Assembly: GCA_023435925.1 (NCBI GenBank)
Contig: JAEZLF010000081.1
Location: forward strand, 1-7,811
Source of the DNA: Bacillota bacterium
Lineage (GTDB): Bacteria; Bacillota; Clostridia; Acetivibrionales; DTU013
DNA: 7,811 bases
Direction of reading: 5' to 3'
Of this stretch, positions 1-5,872 are shown piece by piece. How positions within the stretch are numbered: the stretch's first letter is position 1; each line of letters opens with the position of its first letter. The notes beneath the pieces are model-generated. The model did no database searches and was not told where the DNA came from. It was given only the letters and a program-made list of their open reading frames with translations. The position numbers and the translations under genes are program-made.

Positions 1-1175
1 GTATTGTAGCTCTGGTATCTGTCAGCTACAAACTTGTCCATCTTTCCGTCCTCGACGATCTTCGCTGCAACCTTCAGACCTTTTGCAAAGGTATCCATAC
101 CTGCAATGTGACCATAGAACAGATCGATCGGCTCAAAAGAACCCCTTCTGACCTTGGAGTCGAAGTTCAGGCCGCCTTTCGTAAAGCCTCCCATTTTGAG
201 AACTTCATACATAGCCAGCGTAGTATCGTAAATGTTTGTGGGGAATTGATCCGTATCCCAGCCCAGCAGTATATCACCCTGGTTAGCATCAATACTTCCA
301 AGCATACCGTTAATACGGGACACTCTCAGATCGTGCTGGAAGGTATGAGCTGCCAGAGTTGCATGGTTTGCTTCAATGTTCAGCTTAAAGTATGGATCCA
401 GCCCATATGTCTTCAGGAATCCAATGACGGTGCCTGCGTCAAAATCATATTGGTGCTTTGTAGGCTCCTTGGGCTTCGGTTCGATCAAGAACTGTCCATT
501 AAAACCAATTTCCTTTGCATAATCAACTGCCATACCCATAAAGCGTGCCATGTTATCCAGTTCCAGCTTCATATCCGTATTCAGCAGTGTTTCATACCCT
601 TCTCTGCCACCCCAGAATACATAGTTCTGTCCGCCAAGCTCCATGGTGATCTCCATCGCCTTTTTGACCTGCGCAGCTGCAAAAGCAAATACTTCTGCAT
701 TTGGTGAAGTGGAAGCGCCATGGACGAATCTCGGATTTCCAAAAGCGTTTGTAGTTCCCCAGAGCAGCTTAACGCTACTGTCCTTCATTCTGTCCTTGAT
801 TAGAGCAACAATTTCGTCCAGTCTCTTGTTCGTTTCTTTCAATGTATCGGCTTCCGGCGCGATATCTCTGTCATGGAAACAGAAAAACGGTACACTCAGT
901 TTCTCACAGAGTTCAAAGTTTGCATCTACTTTGATTTTCGCCAGCTCCATCTTATCGGATACACTGTCCCATGGTCTGATTGCCGTACCGGGACCGAAAG
1001 GATCTGTGCCTGTGGCCTGGAAAGTATGCCAGTAAGCAACAGCGAATCTCAGATGCTCCTCCATTCTTTTTCCGGCAACCACCTCATCTGGGTTGTAATA
1101 CTTGAATGCAAGCGGATTATCCGATCCGCTGCCCTCAAATTTGACTTTCTTCACTTCCTTAAAATATTCTGCCAT
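1..1175 (-). CDS. xylA: Xylose isomerase, class II (3' end cut by window edge)
   Basis: Cytoplasmic, metal-dependent enzyme that interconverts D-xylose and D-xylulose (and usually glucose and fructose). The frame runs without a stop from an ATG at 1175 to the window edge: 391 codons plus 2 bases, so roughly the last 45-50 residues of a usual ~440-residue class II protein are missing. Visible landmarks are the catalytic His101 in FCFHDRD with Asp104, WGGREGYETLLNTD at 188-201, and the metal ligands Glu232 (IEPKPKEPTKHQYD), Glu268 and His271 (NIEANHATLAAHTFQHDL), Asp296, Asp307, Asp309 and Asp339. Trp139 and Val186 line up with the substrate-pocket residues known from Thermoanaerobacter enzymes and suggest ordinary xylose preference. 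The start is supported by GGAGGA at 1183-1188, 7 nt upstream. It lies 65 nt downstream of xylR and is the third visible gene of xylB-xylR-xylA. Identification is very secure. Confidence 0.98.
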   Translation of the reverse strand, partial: MAEYFKEVKKVKFEGSGSDNPLAFKYYNPDEVVAGKRMEEHLRFAVAYWHTFQATGTDPFGPGTAIRPWDSVSDKMELAKIKVDANFELCEKLSVPFFCFHDRDIAPEADTLKETNKRLDEIVALIKDRMKDSSVKLLWGTTNAFGNPRFVHGASTSPNAEVFAFAAAQVKKAMEITMELGGQNYVFWGGREGYETLLNTDMKLELDNMARFMGMAVDYAKEIGFNGQFLIEPKPKEPTKHQYDFDAGTVIGFLKTYGLDPYFKLNIEANHATLAAHTFQHDLRVSRINGMLGSIDANQGDILLGWDTDQFPTNIYDTTLAMYEVLKMGGFTKGGLNFDSKVRRGSFEPIDLFYGHIAGMDTFAKGLKVAAKIVEDGKMDKFVADRYQSYN

Positions 1176-1182
1176 AATTACA

Positions 1183-1188
1183 TCCTCC
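1183..1188 (-). promoter_or_regulatory. xylA ribosome binding site
   Basis: GGAGGA on the minus strand, 7 nt upstream of the xylA ATG. It is close to consensus, so xylA can be translated independently of xylR, unlike xylR itself, which looks coupled to xylB. Confidence 0.85.
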
Positions 1189-1216
1189 ATTCATTTATTT
1201 GTTTTGATATTTCCAT

Positions 1217-1248
1217 TATCATCTGCAGCATTAGCTGCTATCATCTGC
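1217..1248 (-). repeat. Pair of 10-bp direct repeats flanking a small hairpin at the xylR/xylA junction
   Basis: On the minus strand GCAGATGATA occurs at 1239-1248, where it covers the xylR TGA stop, and again at 1217-1226; the copies are 22 bp apart start to start. Between them, overlapping the second copy, is a perfect 5-bp stem GCAGC/GCTGC (1225-1229 with 1234-1238) closed by a 4-base loop. There is no T-run, so it is not an intrinsic terminator. It could be a chance tandem duplication, an RNA stability element or a protein site. Only the repeats and the stem are directly seen. Confidence 0.45.
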
Positions 1249-2440
1249 CGAACAAAAGCTTCAGTGGAATAATGGCCGCTCCAAGAGTTGATGCCCGCTC
1301 TCCTATTTCTGATACCGTTATTTCAACATCCGACGCCGGTCTCCTCAGAGCCTTGGCATCAATAACACTTCTCAGCGTATCCATGACCAAGTCTCCGTAT
1401 TTTACGAAGTCCTTACCGAGTACAATTTTTGAAGGGTTCAATGTATTGACCAGGTTCGACAGCGCAATCCCCAAATATCTTGCCGCTTCATTCAGCAATC
1501 CCAGCGTTGCTTTATCACCAGCCCTTGCTGCTTCAATAATGTGATTTAGATCAATGCTTTCAACATCCTCAATCCTGTTCAAGCTGGATACCACACCCTG
1601 CCTTACAAGTCTTCTGGCCCACTCAACAATTCTACCCGTAGAGGCAATGGTCTCCAGACAGCCATAATTGCCGCAGCCGCATTTCGGACCATTTTCATCC
1701 ACCACGATATGTCCTACCTCACCTGCACTGCCGCCTGTTCCCCTGTATAATCTGCCTCCGGTGAAAATACCGGCACCAATACCGGATTTGATATTGACAC
1801 ATACAAAATTGTCAGCTTCCTGACATGCACCGATCCATTTTTCAGATATAGCTGAAGCCATTGCTTCATTCTCCACATACACAGGCAGATCCAGTTGAGC
1901 TTTCAGCATAATACCCGGATGCACATCCTGCCACCCCAGATTTGGAGCAAGCAGCACATTGTGAGTTTTCGCATCCACCATACCCGGCACTGAGATTCCT
2001 ATGCCCAGCAGCTTATCTTGCCCAATAGACCTGCTCCGCATGATCTCTTTAATACATGCCTCAGCAGCTGATACCACAGTATCCGGCATCGGGGAATCAA
2101 GAAATGCCGTTCCTTCGCTCACTATTCTTCCGGTTATATCTATCAGGATGTATGAAATACTGTCAATGTCCACATCCAGTCCAATCGAATAGTATGAATC
2201 CTGTTGTAATTCCAGCAGTACAGGTCTTCTTCCTCCTTTGGATTCTCCGGTGCCAATCTCATGAATATATCCTTTTTCGATCAGTGTTGATACAATAAGC
2301 CCTGTTGCAGTTGGAGAAAGTCCTGTTGCCTTTGAGAGATCCGCTCTCGAAAGTGCCTTGCCTATGCGTATTAAATCAAGTATACCGGCTTCATTGTAGG
2401 CTTTCAGAAATTTATTGTTGCCGGTCCTGCTTTTTGTCAT
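1241..2440 (-). CDS. xylR: ROK-family transcriptional repressor of xylose genes (XylR-like)
   Basis: Probable xylose-responsive DNA-binding repressor, 399 residues, the usual length for ROK repressors. Residues about 17-75 form a winged helix-turn-helix (SRADLSKATGLSPTATGLIV) with a GGRRP wing. The rest is a ROK sugar-binding domain with GISVPGMVD at 148-156, SGIGAGIFTGGRLYRG at 219-234, and the zinc site made by His244 plus Cys254, Cys256 and Cys261 (CGCGNYGCLE). The DxGxT ATP motif of ROK kinases is absent at 88-104, and the position of the kinase catalytic Asp is Glu192 (ENEA), so this is a regulator and not a glucokinase. The ATG overlaps the xylB stop as ATGA (4 bp), with GAGGA 6 nt upstream inside xylB. 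The name XylR rests on its place between xylB and xylA; ligand and operator are inferred. Confidence 0.92.
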   Translation of the reverse strand: MTKSRTGNNKFLKAYNEAGILDLIRIGKALSRADLSKATGLSPTATGLIVSTLIEKGYIHEIGTGESKGGRRPVLLELQQDSYYSIGLDVDIDSISYILIDITGRIVSEGTAFLDSPMPDTVVSAAEACIKEIMRSRSIGQDKLLGIGISVPGMVDAKTHNVLLAPNLGWQDVHPGIMLKAQLDLPVYVENEAMASAISEKWIGACQEADNFVCVNIKSGIGAGIFTGGRLYRGTGGSAGEVGHIVVDENGPKCGCGNYGCLETIASTGRIVEWARRLVRQGVVSSLNRIEDVESIDLNHIIEAARAGDKATLGLLNEAARYLGIALSNLVNTLNPSKIVLGKDFVKYGDLVMDTLRSVIDAKALRRPASDVEITVSEIGERASTLGAAIIPLKLLFGR

Positions 2441-3987
2441 ACTCCGTCCTCATACACATCCTTCATGATGTCTGCCAAATCCTTGTAGTCTTTTTTAAGT
2501 GATTTATATAGCTGACCGTACATGCTGTAGAACTTGGAGTATTTTCCAAAAAGATCCATATCAGGCTGCTGCACATTTTTGACTTGAATTGCTATATCAC
2601 ATGCTTCCGCAACGCTTTTATACACTCCGGTTCCTACTCCGGCCAGTAATGCGACGCCAAGTGAAGGCCCTTCTCCGGAATTGATGGTAGTGATGGGATT
2701 TCCGAACACATCTGCCTGCATCTGCTTCCACAGCTTACTTTTGCCGCCTCCGCCAGAAGCCCTGACTTCACTAACATTAACACCCATTCCCGCAATAATT
2801 TCAAGACAGTCCCTCAGGCTGTATGTAACACCTTCCATAATAGCCCGAATCATATCCCTCTTGTCATGCTTCGCTGATAATCCGAAGAAGACACCCTTCG
2901 CATACGCATCCAAATGTGGGGTCCTTTCTCCCATTAAGTAAGGCAGATATAATAAACCATTGCTTCCCGGGCTTACTTTCTCCGCTTCCTGGTCCATCAG
3001 CACATAAGGGTCAACTTCCATCAACTCTGCGGTACGGATTTCTTCCTTGCAAAAGTTGTCTCTGAACCATTTCAATGAAAGTCCCGCGCCCTGCGTTACA
3101 CCCATAACGTGCCAGGTATTAGGCACAGCATGACAGAAGGTATGGACTCTTCCTTTTGGATCTATACTGATTTTGTCCAGATAAGCAAATACTACGCCGG
3201 ATGTTCCTATGGTGGATGAAACAACCCCCGGTTTTACGATACCATTTCCAACAGCCCCTGCTGCCTGGTCACCGCCGCCCCCGACCACAGGAGTTCCTTC
3301 TGCAAGTCCCGTCTCAGATGACGCTGATTTATGAACCTTTCCGCTGACCTCCTGGGATTCGTACAGATCGGCCAGCTGACTTCTTTCAATTCCAAGCTTG
3401 CCCAAAACTTCAGGGCTCCAGCACCTGCCGGCAATATCCATTAACTGCATGCCGCTGGCGTCCGAAACCTCCGTTGCGAATTCTCCGGTCAGTCTGAATC
3501 TTACGTAATCCTTTGGAAGCAGTATCTTTTTTGCCTTTGCAAAAATATCAGGTTCGTTGTTTTTGACCCACATAATCTTCGAAGCTGTAAAACCTGTAAG
3601 AGCTGGATTCGCAGTAATTTCAATCAGTCGTTCGGCGCCGATCAGAGAAGTGATTTGCTCACATTCAGCTGTGCTTCTCTGGTCACACCAAATGATCGAC
3701 CGTCTGAGCACCTTGTTTTCCCCATCCAACAGTACAAGACCGTGCATCTGTCCCGAAAGTCCAACTCCGCTGATGTCTGTTGCCTTCACGCGACTTTTTA
3801 CAAGCACTTTACGAATGCTGGCTGCAGTGGCTTGCCACCAATCCTCGGGATCCTGCTCTGCCCAACCAATATTGGGCTGGTATAGCGGGTATTCTTCCAG
3901 TGCGCTGGCTACAGTGTTCCCAGCCTCATCAAACAAAACCGTTTTCGTACCCGACGTGCCGATATCAACACCTAATAAATACGCCAT
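2437..3987 (-). CDS. xylB: Xylulokinase, FGGY family
   Basis: ATP-dependent cytoplasmic kinase converting D-xylulose to D-xylulose-5-phosphate, which enters the pentose phosphate pathway. At 516 residues it is full length. Visible FGGY features are the N-terminal phosphate-binding loop GVDIGTSGTKTVLFD (6-20), SGQMHG (78-83), IIWCDQRS (98-105), the xylulokinase segment NPALTGFTASKIMW (127-140), GGGGDQAAGAVGNG (236-249) with probable catalytic base Asp240, TIGTSGVVFA (259-268), and the second-domain nucleotide motif ASGGGGKSKLW (410-420). The ATG is supported by GGAGG at 3995-3999, 7 nt upstream. It is the first gene of the visible xyl operon, following a good sigma-A-type promoter. Its stop overlaps the xylR start, so the two should be co-translated. 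The SGQMHG and TGFTASK segments favour xylulose over glycerol or gluconate as substrate. Confidence 0.96.
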   Translation of the reverse strand: MAYLLGVDIGTSGTKTVLFDEAGNTVASALEEYPLYQPNIGWAEQDPEDWWQATAASIRKVLVKSRVKATDISGVGLSGQMHGLVLLDGENKVLRRSIIWCDQRSTAECEQITSLIGAERLIEITANPALTGFTASKIMWVKNNEPDIFAKAKKILLPKDYVRFRLTGEFATEVSDASGMQLMDIAGRCWSPEVLGKLGIERSQLADLYESQEVSGKVHKSASSETGLAEGTPVVGGGGDQAAGAVGNGIVKPGVVSSTIGTSGVVFAYLDKISIDPKGRVHTFCHAVPNTWHVMGVTQGAGLSLKWFRDNFCKEEIRTAELMEVDPYVLMDQEAEKVSPGSNGLLYLPYLMGERTPHLDAYAKGVFFGLSAKHDKRDMIRAIMEGVTYSLRDCLEIIAGMGVNVSEVRASGGGGKSKLWKQMQADVFGNPITTINSGEGPSLGVALLAGVGTGVYKSVAEACDIAIQVKNVQQPDMDLFGKYSKFYSMYGQLYKSLKKDYKDLADIMKDVYEDGV

Positions 3988-4009
3988 ATGCTTTCCTCCA
4001 AAAATCGAC

Positions 4010-4030
4010 TTTATAATATTATATTATTAA
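4010..4030. promoter_or_regulatory. 21-bp near-perfect palindrome over the xyl start site: candidate XylR operator
   Basis: Plus-strand arms TTTATAATAT (4010-4019) and ATATTATTAA (4021-4030) match as an inverted repeat at 9 of 10 positions around a central T at 4020. It touches the xylB -10 box and covers the predicted start of transcription near 4023, so a bound protein would block the promoter. Location and size suit a ROK repressor site, but the sequence is almost pure A/T, where palindromes arise by chance, and it does not resemble the Bacillus XylR box. XylR binding is inference. Confidence 0.5.
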
Positions 4031-4058
4031 GTATACTATATTCCAGAAAAATATGCAA
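4030..4058 (-). promoter_or_regulatory. Sigma-A-type promoter of the xylB-xylR-xylA operon
   Basis: On the minus strand -35 TTGCAT (4053-4058) and -10 TATACT (4030-4035) are separated by exactly 17 bp. An A/T-rich stretch upstream of the -35 (about 4059-4090) could act as an UP element. The predicted start near 4023 gives a 5' leader of about 36 nt with the xylB ribosome binding site at its end. No CcpA-type cre site was recognised here by eye. Confidence 0.75.
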
Positions 4059-4129
4059 TTTAATTAGAGTAAATAAAAATTTTAAAAAGGCTAATAATAG
4101 ATTGGTAAATACAACATACACAGAGATAT

Positions 4130-4135
4130 AGGAGG
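4130..4135 (+). promoter_or_regulatory. Ribosome binding site deciding the start of the DUF1540 gene
   Basis: A perfect AGGAGG precedes two adjacent ATG codons at 4139 and 4142. The gap is 3 nt to the first and 6 nt to the second, so the second is the better start. No convincing sigma-A promoter was found in the ~100 bases upstream, so another sigma factor or a weak promoter may drive this gene. Confidence 0.75.
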
Positions 4136-4141
4136 TTCATG

Positions 4142-4312
4142 ATGCAATCAAAGAAAATGTCTCAACCCAACTTAGGAATCAAATGCTCGGTAAATACTTG
4201 TTACTATTATATGCAAGGCGATAATTGTTCAGCCGAAAGGATTCATGTTGAACCAAAAAATGCAAAAAGCTCCACTGAAACCGACTGCGCAACATTTATC
4301 CAGCAAAGCTGA
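4142..4312 (+). CDS. Small four-cysteine DUF1540 protein
   Basis: A complete 56-codon gene, the only plus-strand gene in the window. With M1 at 4142 the protein carries KCSVNTCYYYMQGDNCSAE (14-32) and ETDCATF (46-52), with cysteines at 15, 20, 29 and 49. This C-x4-C-x8-C-x19-C pattern with C(S/N)V.TC.YY near the start and ETDCATF at the end is the hallmark of DUF1540, a small cysteine-rich family common in Clostridia and other Firmicutes. Its function is not established; metal binding by the four cysteines is an inference. There is no signal peptide or membrane segment. A perfect AGGAGG supports it, and a start one codon earlier (4139) is possible. It diverges from xylB and converges on the 3' end of the GH4 gene, so it is probably a separate transcription unit unrelated to sugar use. 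Confidence 0.88.
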   Translation: MQSKKMSQPNLGIKCSVNTCYYYMQGDNCSAERIHVEPKNAKSSTETDCATFIQQS

Positions 4313-4534
4313 TATACAAAAAAGTTGAATTCATAAAGGATCTGGGCATAAGTTTTATGCGCAGAAAAGGCTCAACTGCGGAATAATCACCGTGTGTTGA
4401 GCCTTCTTCATGCTGCCGTAACGTCTTTTCAGCAGTCACGGCAGAAAACTTAGCTTTTCTTCTGACATACCAACTTCATCATCTTTGATACGTGTAATAT
4501 AAGGTTCTACGATGTGGACAGGTAGGCTTTTGAA
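4313..4534. other. Convergent intergenic region between the DUF1540 and GH4 genes
   Basis: 222 bases without an intact gene. It holds a 6-bp hairpin GCATAA/TTATGC with a 3-base loop (4346-4360), the main terminator stem (4364-4409), a weaker 7-bp inverted repeat CTGCCGT/ACGGCAG with an 18-base gap (4413-4444), and a minus-strand stretch (4436-4534) that stays open for 32 codons in the GH4 frame beyond its TAA stop. Nothing else was recognised. Confidence 0.6.
4364..4409. terminator. Probable bidirectional terminator between the GH4 and DUF1540 genes
   Basis: AAGGCTCAAC (4367-4376) and GTTGAGCCTT (4396-4405) form a perfect 10-bp stem, extendable by 3 bp (4364-4366 with 4407-4409) past one bulged base. 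On the minus strand the stem is followed directly by TTTTCTGC, a short U-tract suited to ending the GH4 operon; on the plus strand the tail is CTTCTTC, weaker, for the DUF1540 gene. The 19-base loop is larger than usual, so efficiency is uncertain. Confidence 0.65.
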
Positions 4535-5815
4535 TTAGAAAGTAAACTGCGGCAGGTAATCCCTGTTCGCCCATAGCATTTCTTTTAGAGCCGGCTGAGC
4601 TTTATCATAATCCCCGATGATAGGGTGAACCATCAATGCGGACAACGCATCGTTGAAGCTGCCATTAAGGGCTGCTTTTATAGTCAGTTTTTCATACATT
4701 TTAACCGCTTTCATCATGCCAATAATATATTCATTTGAGAAATTTCTGAGCTTGACAGGCACAGGACCATCCTTGCCCACAGTGCACTTCACCTCGACGA
4801 CATCCTCCCTGTTCATAAACTCATATGCTCCGTTATTGAGCACATTAACAACATGTATGTCCCCTTTATCGTTAACGATGGAATCAATAACGGAGACCGC
4901 TGCTTCTGAATATAGAGCGCCTCCACGTTTGTCAAGAATCTCCGGTTTTGACACAAGCGACGGGTCGCTGTAAAGCTCTAAAAGTTCATTTTCGATATCC
5001 ACGCAAATCTCTCCGCGGGTTTTTTCGGCTAATTTGCATTTTTCTATCTGCTGCTCTCTGAAATAATAATAATTCAGATAGCTGATTGGTATTCCTCCGG
5101 TAGCGCCCATCAGATCAGGTGTATATTTTCTTCCCGGAATATTCTTTAGCGCAATGGATTCTATTTCGTCTTTAAAAAGCTCACGTAATATCTCGCGTCC
5201 ATCCGCATATATAGCGGTAATCCAGCAAAGGTGGTTGAGTCCCACAAAATCATAATCAAATTGCTTTGTCCCTTCAGGCACTTTGGTACGTGCATCTTTT
5301 ATCATATTGATCGGCCCATTACACAATCCTATCGTCTTCACGCAGCTGTGATGTAGCAATGCTTCCGCAATTATGCCGGAAGGGTTCGAAAAATTAATAA
5401 ACCACGCGTTTGGAGCAAGCCGTTCGATTTCCCTTGCAATGTTCATAATAACCGGTATTGTACGTAAAGCATTCATCATGCCTCCAATACCTGTTGTCTC
5501 CTGTCCAAGCAGGTTATATTTCAGTGGTATCTTCTCATCTTTAATCCTTGCTTCGAGCAGACCTACCCGAATCTGCCCGATTACAAAATCGGCGCCTGCT
5601 ACCGCTTCCTGGAGGCTGCCAGTAAGCTTGACCTTTGCATTCATCCCCGCCGCTTTAAGCATACGTTGGGCAAATGCCGCAACAATCCCCTGTTTATGCT
5701 GATCAATATCCATAAAACAAAACTCATCTATTTTCAATGAATCAGCCCTTGCAATAAATCCGTTAATAAGTTCTGGAGTGTAAGTGCTCCCAGCTCCGAT
5801 TACGGCAATCTTCAT
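4535..5815 (-). CDS. GH4 family glycosidase, probable 6-phospho-beta-glucosidase
   Basis: NAD+ and divalent-metal-dependent cytoplasmic glycosidase that cleaves by an oxidation-elimination route. With the ATG at 5815 it has 426 residues, normal for the family. Features in order are the Rossmann motif IAVIGAGSTYTPEL (3-16), the segment IPLKYNLLGQETTGIGG (96-112) typical of LicH/BglT-type enzymes, NFSNPSG (141-147), the metal site Cys165 in GLCNGPIN and His195 in GLNHLCW, the probable catalytic Tyr246 in SYLNYYYF, and KRGGALYSEAA (296-306). CNGP, rather than the CHS-type motif of GH4 alpha-glucosidases and alpha-galactosidases, favours a phospho-beta-glucosidase. A TTG at 5854 in the same frame would add 13 residues, but it has no clear ribosome site and would precede the conserved N-terminus. 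It follows the LacI gene by 57 nt. The exact substrate (cellobiose-, chitobiose- or other phospho-beta-glycoside) is not determined. Confidence 0.92.
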   Translation of the reverse strand: MKIAVIGAGSTYTPELINGFIARADSLKIDEFCFMDIDQHKQGIVAAFAQRMLKAAGMNAKVKLTGSLQEAVAGADFVIGQIRVGLLEARIKDEKIPLKYNLLGQETTGIGGMMNALRTIPVIMNIAREIERLAPNAWFINFSNPSGIIAEALLHHSCVKTIGLCNGPINMIKDARTKVPEGTKQFDYDFVGLNHLCWITAIYADGREILRELFKDEIESIALKNIPGRKYTPDLMGATGGIPISYLNYYYFREQQIEKCKLAEKTRGEICVDIENELLELYSDPSLVSKPEILDKRGGALYSEAAVSVIDSIVNDKGDIHVVNVLNNGAYEFMNREDVVEVKCTVGKDGPVPVKLRNFSNEYIIGMMKAVKMYEKLTIKAALNGSFNDALSALMVHPIIGDYDKAQPALKEMLWANRDYLPQFTF

Positions 5816-5822
5816 AATATCA

Positions 5823-5828
5823 TCTCCT
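5823..5828 (-). promoter_or_regulatory. Ribosome binding site deciding the GH4 start
   Basis: AGGAGA on the minus strand, 7 nt upstream of the ATG at 5815. It places the protein start directly at MKIAVIGAGSTYTPEL, the usual first residues of this family, and argues against the in-frame TTG at 5854. Confidence 0.85.
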
Positions 5829-5872
5829 ATTTGCTTCTGCCGTCTGGTTTTCAACCTGCGAAATGAAGCCTG

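Noticed and set aside
108..707. 199-codon plus-strand open frame opposite xylA
   Set aside because: It lies opposite fully conserved xylose isomerase codons, and its translation shows no protein family features.
1210..1222. Possible separate xylA promoter (-10-like GATAAT) in the xylR-xylA gap
   Set aside because: No acceptable -35 lies 16-18 bp upstream, and the gap is only 65 nt, so co-transcription with xylR is simpler.
3557..4030. 157-codon plus-strand open frame opposite xylB
   Set aside because: It is antisense to conserved xylB codons, has no ribosome site or recognisable domain, and runs into the xyl promoter.
3988..4138. Riboswitch or T-box in the xylB leader
   Set aside because: The predicted leader is only about 36 nt and A/T-rich, too short for a known riboswitch, with no terminator hairpin before xylB.
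4413..4444. CTGCCGT/ACGGCAG inverted repeat as a second terminator
   Set aside because: The stem is only 7 bp with an 18-base loop and no following U-tract on either strand; the stem at 4367-4405 is much better.
5816..5854. In-frame TTG at 5854 as the start of the GH4 gene
   Set aside because: It would add 13 charged residues ahead of the conserved MKIAVIGAGST start. The ATG at 5815 has a well-spaced AGGAGA, while the TTG has no clear ribosome site.
5816..5872. LacI-type operator between the LacI and GH4 genes
   Set aside because: Only a 4-bp GGTT/AACC inverted repeat was found, too weak to call an operator.
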